From contig DKGG01000039.1 in the NCBI GenBank assembly GCA_002453155.1, forward strand, positions 1 to 64,000: 64,000 nt of DNA, in the 5' to 3' direction. Source of the stretch: Bdellovibrionaceae bacterium UBA6776 (lineage in GTDB: Bacteria; Bdellovibrionota; Bdellovibrionia; Bdellovibrionales; UBA1609). A model generated the notes under the pieces. That model was not told where the DNA came from. It saw only the letters and a program-made list of their open reading frames with translations, and ran no database searches. The position numbers and the translations under genes were made by a program. Below are positions 9,218 to 17,198 of the stretch, one piece after another. The stretch's first letter is position 1. Each line of letters opens with the position of its first letter.

Positions 9218-11152
9218 ATGGATGCTTCATTTTTAATTGGATTGTTGCTCGCCTCTCCATTGATTGGATTCTTTATTAATGGCCCTAGGTTTCGCTCAAA
9301 AAATGCGGTCTTGGCCGGATCCATTGCCACAACGGCGGCGGGGATTTCTTTTCTTTGTGCGGTGACATTGTTTGTGAAATTGGTGGGATTGCCTGCCGAA
9401 GAGCGATCTTTGGAAGCCTTGTTTTTTACATGGATTCCCGTGGGATCTTTAAAGGTTCAAGCGGGCTTTGTGGTCGACCAAATTAGCGCCATCATGATCT
9501 TGATCATTTCTGGCGTAGGAACTTTGATTCATCTTTTTAGTATTGGGTACATGTCTCACGATGAGCGCCCGGCAAAATACTTTTCCTATTTGAACCTGTT
9601 TTTGTTCAACATGTTGATCTTGGTTCTGGGAGACAACCTGTTGATGACTTTTGTGGGTTGGGAAGGTGTGGGCCTTTGCTCTTACCTCTTGATTGGTTTT
9701 TGGTTTACGGATTCAGAAAAAGCAGCCGCAGGGATGAAAGCTTTCATCACCAACCGAATTGGAGATGCGGGCTTTTTAATTGGACTCTTTATTTTATTTC
9801 TGACTTTTGGAACTTTGGACTATTCAGAGCTTGCCGCAATGGTTCCTCAAGTGGCGGAATCCGCTTGGACCGGCCCGATCACTTTGGCCTGTTTGTTTTT
9901 GTTTATCGGAGCCACTGGAAAGTCGGCTCAAATTCCTCTTTATGTATGGCTACCTGATGCCATGGCCGGTCCCACTCCTGTTTCTGCATTGATTCACGCG
10001 GCAACCATGGTGACAGCTGGTGTTTATTTGATCGTTCGAATGTCAGCACTTTTTATGGTTGCTCCACATGCCATGGAAGTGGTGGCTTGGACCGGAGCTT
10101 TAACGGCATTTTTTGCGGCCACCATTGGAATGACCCAATGGGATATCAAAAAGATTTTGGCTTATTCCACCGTTTCCCAGTTGGGCTTTATGTTCATCGC
10201 TGTGGGCGTGGGCGCCTTTCACGCGGCCATGTTTCACTTGATGACTCACGCCTTCTTTAAGGCCCTGATGTTCTTGGGGTCGGGCAGTGTGATTCATGCC
10301 ATGCACGAAGAACAAGACGTCCGAAAAATGGGTGGGTTAGCGAAGATCATGCCGATCACTCACATCACTTTTGTTTTTGGATGGTTGGCCATTATTGGAA
10401 TGCCTCCTTTTGCAGGCTTCTTTAGTAAAGATGAAATTTTGGCTTATGCCTTTTTTAGTCCTCAAGGAAACTTGGGAGTTTGGTTGCTTGGAGTGGTAGC
10501 CGCAGTTTGCACCGCGTTCTATATGACCCGTTTGATGGCTTTGACCTTTTGGGGAAAAGCCCGGTACGGATCGGACACTCATCCTCACGAATCTCCTTTG
10601 ACGATGACCATTCCTTTGATGGTGTTGGGATTTTTGTCCGTTGTGGGTGGATGGATTGGAATTCCCCACGTGATTGGTTCTGTTTTGCCTGGCCATCCCG
10701 AAAACTATTTCCTCGAGTGGTTGGAGCCCATGATTCACAATGCGCATTTGGGTCATCCCTCTGTATTGATGGAGTGGGGATTGATGGGGCTTGCCGTTGG
10801 ACTTGCTGGAATCGCAGCCTACTTTGCCTATGACTTTTATATTCTTCACAAAGATCGACCGGAGAAAATTGCAAAGTCCATGGGGCCCGTACATCCCATT
10901 GTAGAAAACAAATATTATGTGGATGAAGGTTACTTTGCATTCGTGATCAATCCGTTGATCGAAGGATCAAAAGCCCTTTGGCTGTATGTAGATGTGAATT
11001 TCATCGATAAGATGACCTATGTGGCTGCGGATCTTTCCAAAGGTCTCTCTGAATTCGTTAAGACGTTGCAAAATGGAAAAACCCAACAATATGCCCTCTA
11101 TATGACTTTGGGAATTGTTGTTGTACTTACCTACGCATTGATGGGGTCATAA
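9218..11152 (+). CDS. nuoL: NADH-quinone oxidoreductase subunit L
   Basis: Antiporter-like proton-pumping subunit at the distal end of the complex I membrane arm; 644 residues. Conserved blocks include FVGWEGVGLCSYLLIGFW, with the channel glutamate, and LPDAMAGPTPVSALIHAATMVTAGVYLIVR, the signature of proton-conducting antiporter-like subunits. TQWDIKKILAYSTVSQLGFM carries the channel lysine. The C-terminal extension (residues about 540-644) corresponds to the lateral helix and its final anchor helix. Its stop codon is immediately followed by the ATG of nuoM. Confidence 0.98.
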   Translation: MDASFLIGLLLASPLIGFFINGPRFRSKNAVLAGSIATTAAGISFLCAVTLFVKLVGLPAEERSLEALFFTWIPVGSLKVQAGFVVDQISAIMILIISGVGTLIHLFSIGYMSHDERPAKYFSYLNLFLFNMLILVLGDNLLMTFVGWEGVGLCSYLLIGFWFTDSEKAAAGMKAFITNRIGDAGFLIGLFILFLTFGTLDYSELAAMVPQVAESAWTGPITLACLFLFIGATGKSAQIPLYVWLPDAMAGPTPVSALIHAATMVTAGVYLIVRMSALFMVAPHAMEVVAWTGALTAFFAATIGMTQWDIKKILAYSTVSQLGFMFIAVGVGAFHAAMFHLMTHAFFKALMFLGSGSVIHAMHEEQDVRKMGGLAKIMPITHITFVFGWLAIIGMPPFAGFFSKDEILAYAFFSPQGNLGVWLLGVVAAVCTAFYMTRLMALTFWGKARYGSDTHPHESPLTMTIPLMVLGFLSVVGGWIGIPHVIGSVLPGHPENYFLEWLEPMIHNAHLGHPSVLMEWGLMGLAVGLAGIAAYFAYDFYILHKDRPEKIAKSMGPVHPIVENKYYVDEGYFAFVINPLIEGSKALWLYVDVNFIDKMTYVAADLSKGLSEFVKTLQNGKTQQYALYMTLGIVVVLTYALMGS

Positions 11153-12664
11153 ATGTTTCTGTCCATACTCGTATTTTCGCCTTTGGTTTTGGCTTTGATT
11201 GTGGGATTGGTTCCCAAATCTTGGATCCGTCCCACAGCATTGATTCTTTCAATCTTACATTTTGGATTTAGTCTTTTGCTGTTTCAACACTTTGATCCTG
11301 CAACGGCAAACCTTCAATTGGTAGAGCAGTCTCCTTGGATTCCCACCTTAGGAATTCAGTACTTTCTTGGAGTTGACGGGATCTCCTTTTGGTTGGTGAT
11401 CTTATCTACCTTTTTGGTTCCCTTTACCATTTTGGCCAGCTGGACCTCGATCACCGAGCGCATTCGCTTTTTTCATATAAATTTGTTTTTTCTGTCCACA
11501 GCTATGCTTGGAACCTTTTTGGCCATGGACGCAATCTTGTTTTATGTGTTCTTCGAAGCGTCGCTGATTCCCATGTATTTTATGATCGGGATTTGGGGAG
11601 GCGCTCGAAAGCTGTACGCCACGTTGAAGTTTTTCATCTACACCATGTTTGGATCACTGTTGATGCTTCTTGCGATCATCGGTTTGATCTTTATGGCTCA
11701 AGAGCAGCTGGGCAACCTCAGCGCCAGTGTTTTGGATTTCTATAAATTGTCCGTTCCTTTTGTGGCGGGTCAGTTTTTAAGCACTCAAACCTTGATGTTT
11801 TTCGCGTTCTGCTTGGCCTTCGCAATTAAAGTTCCCATGTTTCCGGTTCACACCTGGTTGCCTGATGCCCACGTGGAAGCTCCAACTCCCGGTTCTGTAA
11901 TTTTAGCCGCAGTGATGTTGAAGATGGGAACTTATGGGTTCCTTCGCTTTGTTCTTCCGATTTTTCCAGAGGCCGCACAGTACTATGCTTGGTTGTTCCT
12001 TCTATTGGCTGTGGTGGGTATTGTTTATGGAGCTTTGGTTGCCATGGTGCAAACCGACGTAAAAAAGTTGGTTGCCTATTCTTCTGTGTCTCACATGGGA
12101 TACGTGATGCTTGGACTTTTTGCGTTCAACATTTACGGAACAACCGGCGGACTTTACCAAATGCTCAATCACGGGATTTCGACGGGAGCACTGTTCATTT
12201 TGGTGGGAATGATTTACGAGCGCACTCACTCTCGTGAAATCAAATCTTATGGAGGACTTGCAAAAGTGGCTCCTTGGTACACCATCGCCTTTTTGATTGT
12301 GACCTTCTCAAGCATTGCCGTTCCACTAACCAATGGATTTATTGGTGAATTTTTAATTCTTCTGGGTGGATTTCAAGCCCACAAAATTTTAGGTGGAGTT
12401 GCTGTTTTAGGTGTGGTGCTTGGAGCAGCTTATATGCTTTGGATGGTGAAGCGGGTTTTCTTTGGAACCGAGGGAGCCTTGGTTGCAAAATATAAAGACC
12501 AAGGTCTAGACATCAACTTTAGAGAAGTTGTGATTTTGGTTCCGTTTATTTTACTTATATTTTGGATGGGTTTGTTTCCAAACCACTTCCTTTCTTACTC
12601 CAAAGCGAGCTTGGATCATTTTGTAAACAACATGTCTAACTACGAACTTAAAGTTGGACCGTAG
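11153..12664 (+). CDS. nuoM: NADH-quinone oxidoreductase subunit M
   Basis: Antiporter-like complex I subunit, 503 residues. Motifs: FYVFFEASLIPMYFMIGIWGG with the conserved channel glutamate; FPVHTWLPDAHVEAPTPGSVILAAVMLKMGTYGFLRF; and QTDVKKLVAYSSVSHMGYVMLGLF with the channel lysine. It has about 14 helices and is full length. It starts without any gap after nuoL and is followed after 8 bases by nuoN. Confidence 0.98.
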   Translation: MFLSILVFSPLVLALIVGLVPKSWIRPTALILSILHFGFSLLLFQHFDPATANLQLVEQSPWIPTLGIQYFLGVDGISFWLVILSTFLVPFTILASWTSITERIRFFHINLFFLSTAMLGTFLAMDAILFYVFFEASLIPMYFMIGIWGGARKLYATLKFFIYTMFGSLLMLLAIIGLIFMAQEQLGNLSASVLDFYKLSVPFVAGQFLSTQTLMFFAFCLAFAIKVPMFPVHTWLPDAHVEAPTPGSVILAAVMLKMGTYGFLRFVLPIFPEAAQYYAWLFLLLAVVGIVYGALVAMVQTDVKKLVAYSSVSHMGYVMLGLFAFNIYGTTGGLYQMLNHGISTGALFILVGMIYERTHSREIKSYGGLAKVAPWYTIAFLIVTFSSIAVPLTNGFIGEFLILLGGFQAHKILGGVAVLGVVLGAAYMLWMVKRVFFGTEGALVAKYKDQGLDINFREVVILVPFILLIFWMGLFPNHFLSYSKASLDHFVNNMSNYELKVGP

Positions 12665-12672
12665 AGGTTATT

Positions 12673-14154
12673 ATGCAGATTTCATTTGGTTGGGTTGATC
12701 TTCTAGTTGCTTCGCCAGCAATTGCTTTGTTTGTTGGCAGCTTGGTTCCGGTTTTGATCAAGGCGTTGTCTGGAAACAAAGAGCCAAATGCATTTGTTCC
12801 TTACGGGATTGCCATGGTCTCTTGCTTTTCGGCCTTGGCACTTTTGTTTGGTAACTGGGGGATTCAAGGGGAATTCTTTTCAAAAGCCATCGTTTTTGAT
12901 TCCTTATCGATGATTGTTTCCATGTTAATTTTGCTTGCGACTTTGGTCGGGCTCACTCTGTTGAAAGAGAACCCTTCCACTCAAAAGCTTCAATTTTCGG
13001 AAATAGTTTTTCTGACTTTGAATGCAGCCATTGGAATGATGGTGTTCGCCTGGTCCAACGACTTGATTGTAACTTTTATTGGCATCGAGCTGATGAGTCT
13101 TTGTCTATATGTATTGATTGCTTTGAGTGAAGAAGAGCGTCTTTCTAAAGAATCTGCATTTAAGTACTTCGTTTTAGGAAGTTTTGCGTCTGCCGTTTTA
13201 CTGTATGGAATTTCATTTATCTTTGGAGCCGGAGGAACGACCAGTCTTCCCGAGCTGAAGCAAATGGCCGTCAACTTGGCTTCCACCAACCGTTTGTTTT
13301 TAATCGGGGTGATCTTGTTCATGTCCGGTTTGCTTTTTAAATTTTCGATCTTTCCTTTTCACTCCTGGACCCCAGACGTATATCAAGGTTCGCCAACTCC
13401 AGTTACAGCCTTTATGGCTTCGGGCGTGAAAGTGGCCACGGTCTTTTTTGTTCTTCGATGGATGTCTTTAGACATCTTCACAGCGCCTAGATCTTTTCCA
13501 TTTGTAGATGTACTTCAATGGTTGGCGGTGATCACCATCCTGGTTGGAAATGTGGGCGCCCTTCGACAAAAAAGCATCAAGCGGATGTTGGCCTACTCGG
13601 GAGTGGGTCACTCCGGTTACGTTTTGATTGGTTTGATTGCCGCAGGAATTGGCGGACAGAACTTGGTTGGAGCAACGGGCGTGGTCTATTATCTCTTTGC
13701 TTACACCATTATGACTTTGGCCTCGTTTGGAGTGCTTTCTTTGCTTGAAAGAAATGCGAACCAAGAAATTGTCTTGGAAGACTTAAAAGGATTGGCGAGA
13801 TCTCGACCGGTCCTTGCGGCTAGCCTTTCGGTGGTGCTTTTGAGTTTGGCGGGGATTCCACCCACCGTGGGATTTTTTGGAAAATTCTTGGTGTTGGCTG
13901 CAGCCATCAAGCAAGATTTGAATTGGTTGGCACTTTGGGGTGTTTTAGGTTCTGTCATCAGTGTTTACTACTACCTTCGTCCAATTGTGGCCATGTACAT
14001 GGAAGAGTCTGTGCTTGAGGAGCGAACTTGGATTCCCAAACCCGTTTCTCAATTTGCAGTGACTCTTTTGGCATTGATGGTCGTGGGTTTTGGAATTTCT
14101 TCGGAAAGCTTTTTCAACCAGTTCTTTAAATCCGTCTTAGAAATCTTCAGCTGA
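12673..14154 (+). CDS. nuoN: NADH-quinone oxidoreductase subunit N
   Basis: Third antiporter-like subunit of complex I, 493 residues. TFIGIELMSLCLYVLIAL carries the channel glutamate. FPFHSWTPDVYQGSPTPVTAFMASGVKVATVFFVLRW and KSIKRMLAYSGVGHSGYVLIGL are the family blocks. The N-terminus is complete and starts with a normal RBS context (GAGGTTATT). It is the last gene of the nuo cluster; a 34-bp perfect hairpin follows after 26 bases. Confidence 0.97.
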   Translation: MQISFGWVDLLVASPAIALFVGSLVPVLIKALSGNKEPNAFVPYGIAMVSCFSALALLFGNWGIQGEFFSKAIVFDSLSMIVSMLILLATLVGLTLLKENPSTQKLQFSEIVFLTLNAAIGMMVFAWSNDLIVTFIGIELMSLCLYVLIALSEEERLSKESAFKYFVLGSFASAVLLYGISFIFGAGGTTSLPELKQMAVNLASTNRLFLIGVILFMSGLLFKFSIFPFHSWTPDVYQGSPTPVTAFMASGVKVATVFFVLRWMSLDIFTAPRSFPFVDVLQWLAVITILVGNVGALRQKSIKRMLAYSGVGHSGYVLIGLIAAGIGGQNLVGATGVVYYLFAYTIMTLASFGVLSLLERNANQEIVLEDLKGLARSRPVLAASLSVVLLSLAGIPPTVGFFGKFLVLAAAIKQDLNWLALWGVLGSVISVYYYLRPIVAMYMEESVLEERTWIPKPVSQFAVTLLALMVVGFGISSESFFNQFFKSVLEIFS

Positions 14155-14180
14155 TCCCCTTCGGGCTCGGCAAAAATCTT

Positions 14181-14251
14181 CGCCAAAAGGTACCTGCTTC
14201 CTTTTCCGATATGCGGTGCATATCGGAAAAGGAAGCAGGTACCTTTTGGCG
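14181..14251. repeat. 34-bp perfect hairpin (REP-like) after nuoN
   Basis: Arms 14181-14214 and 14218-14251 are perfect reverse complements over 34 bases with a 3-base loop (GGT). The outer part contains AAAAGGTACCTGCTTCCTTTT-like sequence, split here as two blocks of at most 20 bases: AAAAGGTACCTG and CTTCCTTTT. It sits between the convergent nuoN and patatin genes and could stop transcription from both sides. The outer block resembles the shorter GGTGCCTGGCACC palindrome at 49400, so both may be repetitive extragenic palindromes. Confidence 0.9.
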
Positions 14252-14311
14252 GAATGGGTTTGGATTGTTTGAGATGGGATTGGAATTGGATTTGGGTTTA
14301 GATCGGTTTGG

Positions 14312-15514
14312 CTAGACCAAGGGCCGCAGGGATTCCATTGCGGCTCGAAAGCCCGCTTTGACCAAACTCTCTAAAACCTTTTTGTTCAAACTGAAGTGAT
14401 CCGCAAAAAAGAAGCGATAATCCGAGGGACTGGGATGGATGTAAATGTAATCCACTGTGGGATTTAAATTGGTTCGCTGGACCAAAATCTCGGTAAGCTT
14501 TTCGATGTGCAGCTCGTCAACCTGAGCTTCTTTCAAATAACCTTGAACGGCCTTAATCATCGACCTCATGTCTTTTTGATGTTTGATGTGGCGTTCAATC
14601 TTTTGCTGGACCAATTGATAAAGTGCCTGGTTGAAAATGATGGGCATTCCATATTCATGAAGCGAACCCATCTCTTTGTTGTAATGGTAGGGCTGAATGG
14701 AATAGCTGCTGACTACAAGATCCGCACCTTGATCGGCGGCCACATGGGTCGAAAGGGTGTCCCGAATCTCTCCATCAAAAAAGAAATGTTCCGATCCATT
14801 GGGCATACGAATGGGAGTCGGCGCAAAAAACGGCGGCAAGCTTGCCGAGGCCGAGGCCGCTTCCGAGACCGTCGCAAAATTTGCGTACATGATTTCTTTG
14901 GACTTCGTCGTTTCCGAATACGGACCAAAGACCACCTTGCGGGAATGATTCAATTGAGTGGCCACAATATACAACTCGGCAGCCAGTGAATGAAAATCAT
15001 TGTCGGTCAGGACCTTCTCGCGAAGGTAACGTTCCAAGTTTCGGGTGCTAAAAAGACCATTCACCTTGAAGCCTTTTTTGAACAAGGTCTCTAGACCTCC
15101 GGACAGGGAAGGCCGCTCTTTGAACAGCTTGGAGAGCAGGTTGGAGGGGTGAGCACTCTGGATATTCAGTGCAAAAATGTCCTTGTAAGTGATTGGATAC
15201 AGGTCATTTTCATGAGTATCCAAGGGACGCGAGGAGGAGAACCCAGCCCCTTTGGTAAAGGCGTCCACAATGGCGTCCACTGAGTATCCACTGGCGAGGA
15301 AAGAAGAGATCATCGACCCTGCGCTAGAGCCCACATACAAGGTAAAGGTCATTTCCTGTCCCTCAAACTTGAACTTCGGATCGCGGTGAAATCCTCCGGA
15401 GAACTTGAATCCCTTCTCACGAAGGGCAAGGACCACTCCAATATGGAAAGCCGCCGCCTTCACTCCGCCGCCACTTAGAACCAGGGCCAACTTCTTCTTT
15501 TGCTGTACACGCAT
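14312..15514 (-). CDS. patatin-like phospholipase
   Basis: Predicted acyl hydrolase of the patatin family, 400 residues. The oxyanion loop LVLSGGGVKAAAFHIGV lies at the N-terminus, and the nucleophile elbow GSSAGS (GxSxG) follows at about residue 55-60. The catalytic Asp is probably in FFDGEIRDTL, where the family usually has DGG/DGA. No signal peptide is visible, so a cytosolic protein or an effector exported by another route. The stretch past residue 260 (EYGMPIIFNQALYQLVQQKIERHIKHQKD) looks helical. It is divergent from the next gene, with a 137-base intergenic region. Confidence 0.9.
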   Translation of the reverse strand: MRVQQKKKLALVLSGGGVKAAAFHIGVVLALREKGFKFSGGFHRDPKFKFEGQEMTFTLYVGSSAGSMISSFLASGYSVDAIVDAFTKGAGFSSSRPLDTHENDLYPITYKDIFALNIQSAHPSNLLSKLFKERPSLSGGLETLFKKGFKVNGLFSTRNLERYLREKVLTDNDFHSLAAELYIVATQLNHSRKVVFGPYSETTKSKEIMYANFATVSEAASASASLPPFFAPTPIRMPNGSEHFFFDGEIRDTLSTHVAADQGADLVVSSYSIQPYHYNKEMGSLHEYGMPIIFNQALYQLVQQKIERHIKHQKDMRSMIKAVQGYLKEAQVDELHIEKLTEILVQRTNLNPTVDYIYIHPSPSDYRFFFADHFSLNKKVLESLVKAGFRAAMESLRPLV

Positions 15515-15553
15515 AGTCTTATTAGATCTGGTTATTCATAGACTTTCAATCAC

Positions 15554-15582
15554 TTGACCAGTGCCTAAGTCTGGATTTTATT
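15554..15582 (+). promoter_or_regulatory. possible sigma70-type promoter
   Basis: TTGACC at 15554-15559 and TTTATT at 15577-15582 have 17-base spacing, about 70 bases before the TTG start of the HTH/coiled-coil gene. The intervening leader contains a short CCTGT/ACAGG inverted repeat. Motif-based only. Confidence 0.4.
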
Positions 15583-15651
15583 TGAATAGTCCTGTGACTC
15601 TTTACAGGGGTGAGGCCTGTGTTAATGTCTGATTAACCAGAAGGAGATGTT

Positions 15652-16272
15652 TTGGCGAAGGAAAACTGGCTAACTCTGATGGAATACTCAAGTCAACATA
15701 ACGTGAGTATCTCCACCTTGAGGAGAAAGATTAAGTCCAACGACTTAACCTTCCAGTTCACCGACGGGAAATATTTCATTCTGGATGACTCCCTCCCAAC
15801 ACAAAAGCAGGCTTCTGGCCCTGAGACCATCGTCCCCCCCAAAGGTAGTGCCACTCAGGACCAGGAGCCTAAAGCTCCTTCTTCTCAAGGCTCGGATTCG
15901 AGCGAGACCACGAAGCTTCTTTTGCAAGAGATCAAAAAGGCCTACTCCATGGTTCTCCAGGAGAAGGAAGAGCAGATCCTTCAACTCAAAGAAGAAGTCT
16001 CGGACCTTCAAACTTTGGTTCGAGTCCTTGAAAATGAAGTGCAACGGCAGAAGACTGTGATTGAGGCGTCGGCCAAACCTGTGGCTCCCACCGCCACCAA
16101 ATCGGCGAGCCCTCAACCGTCTCCGCAGCCTCAGCAAAGTTCTGTGAAAAACCCAGAGTCTCTTTCCAGCCGGATGGCGGCAGAGCAGCCTGCAGCGGCA
16201 GCGGCGGCTCCCATGCGAAGTTCCTCTTCGCTTTCGGCCTTGGACTTCGATTTGGAGCTCGATCAGTTCTAA
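15652..16272 (+). CDS. HTH (MerR/excisionase-like) and coiled-coil protein
   Basis: 206 residues, function unknown. The N-terminal 45 residues (WLTLMEYSSQHNVSISTLRRKIKSNDL) resemble the winged-helix domain of MerR/excisionase-like proteins. A coiled coil follows at about 85-140 (LLLQEIKKAYSMVLQEKEEQILQLKEEVSDLQTLV region), then a Pro/Ala/Ser-rich linker and an acidic tail LDFDLELDQF. The TTG start is chosen because a strong AAGGAG lies 7 bases upstream and no better in-frame start exists. The architecture suggests a DNA-binding oligomer with a short C-terminal interaction motif. Confidence 0.75.
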   Translation: MAKENWLTLMEYSSQHNVSISTLRRKIKSNDLTFQFTDGKYFILDDSLPTQKQASGPETIVPPKGSATQDQEPKAPSSQGSDSSETTKLLLQEIKKAYSMVLQEKEEQILQLKEEVSDLQTLVRVLENEVQRQKTVIEASAKPVAPTATKSASPQPSPQPQQSSVKNPESLSSRMAAEQPAAAAAAPMRSSSSLSALDFDLELDQF

Positions 16273-16373
16273 GCATCCCGGTCCCATCTTTGCAAAATCA
16301 AGTCTGCAAATTGACAGTTGAAATGCCATTTCATATTCAGAGTTCAGCACAATGCGGTTCAGGGGAGAGGCTT

Positions 16374-17192
16374 TTGAAAATATTTGGAAATAGTTCAGGT
16401 CCTGTTGAAAAGTTGAACGGGTGCCAGTGGGGAAAGCTTTGGCTTTTTGTTGCCCTGGTTCTTTTTGCGGGATCAACCTGGGCCAAAGAGGATTCCTTTT
16501 GTGAAAAGGCCCTGGCCCGAAATCAGGAAATTTCCAACAGCAAAACCTACGCACGGGTCAAAGTTGAAATTCGCCGCCGAGCTTTGGAGTCCGCAGAGCG
16601 CCACCGGCTGGATGATTTTGATTTGGAGGAAATGGTTCAAACTTCTCAGGTCAGCAGCTTTCGAAAAAACAAAAGAAACATTCTGGTTCTCTTTCACACA
16701 GTTCGCGATAAAAAGCGTTACCGAGATTACGTCTACGCGGCGGAAGTCCAGCAAGCCTTCACTCCTGGAAGAACCAAATCCGTGACTCTTTTGGATTTCT
16801 TCCGACCCTCGACAGTCTATGATGAATCCAAACTCATGAGAGAGCTTGCGGAATCTGAAAAGTACCGCGGTTTTCAGTTTTCCATTTCCAGCGGCATTTT
16901 TAGAAAGCTGGAAGGGGGCTGGGAAATTCCTCGAGGTCCATTGGCAGTCACGCTGACACCCATGGTTCGGGCAAAGATCTTTTTAAAGCACAACATCGAT
17001 TTGAATTTGTTGAGAGCGGCCTTTGGTCATCCTCCAGATATTGTGAGGCTTTCAACCAAGGGCAATCAAACCATAGAGATGATTTACGAAACAGAAGATC
17101 AATCACTGCTGATTGTTGTAGCAAAGGGTCCCAAACCTGAGACCCTGAACTTAGTGACGGCTTATTTTTTTAGCAAAGAGCTTCAGAACTAA
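16374..17192 (+). CDS. exported protein of unknown function
   Basis: 272 residues if translation begins at the TTG at 16374, which has GGGGAGAGG upstream and gives a signal peptide ending GSTWA. Upstream in-frame starts exist (back to 16290) but would bury the hydrophobic segment. The mature part is basic and mixed alpha/beta without recognised motifs. A short conserved-looking stretch reads RNKRNILVLFHTVRDKKRYRDYVYAAEVQQ-like; I give only its sense here. It converges on lon with only 6 bases between the stops. Confidence 0.6.
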   Translation: MKIFGNSSGPVEKLNGCQWGKLWLFVALVLFAGSTWAKEDSFCEKALARNQEISNSKTYARVKVEIRRRALESAERHRLDDFDLEEMVQTSQVSSFRKNKRNILVLFHTVRDKKRYRDYVYAAEVQQAFTPGRTKSVTLLDFFRPSTVYDESKLMRELAESEKYRGFQFSISSGIFRKLEGGWEIPRGPLAVTLTPMVRAKIFLKHNIDLNLLRAAFGHPPDIVRLSTKGNQTIEMIYETEDQSLLIVVAKGPKPETLNLVTAYFFSKELQN

Positions 17193-17198
17193 AAGTTC

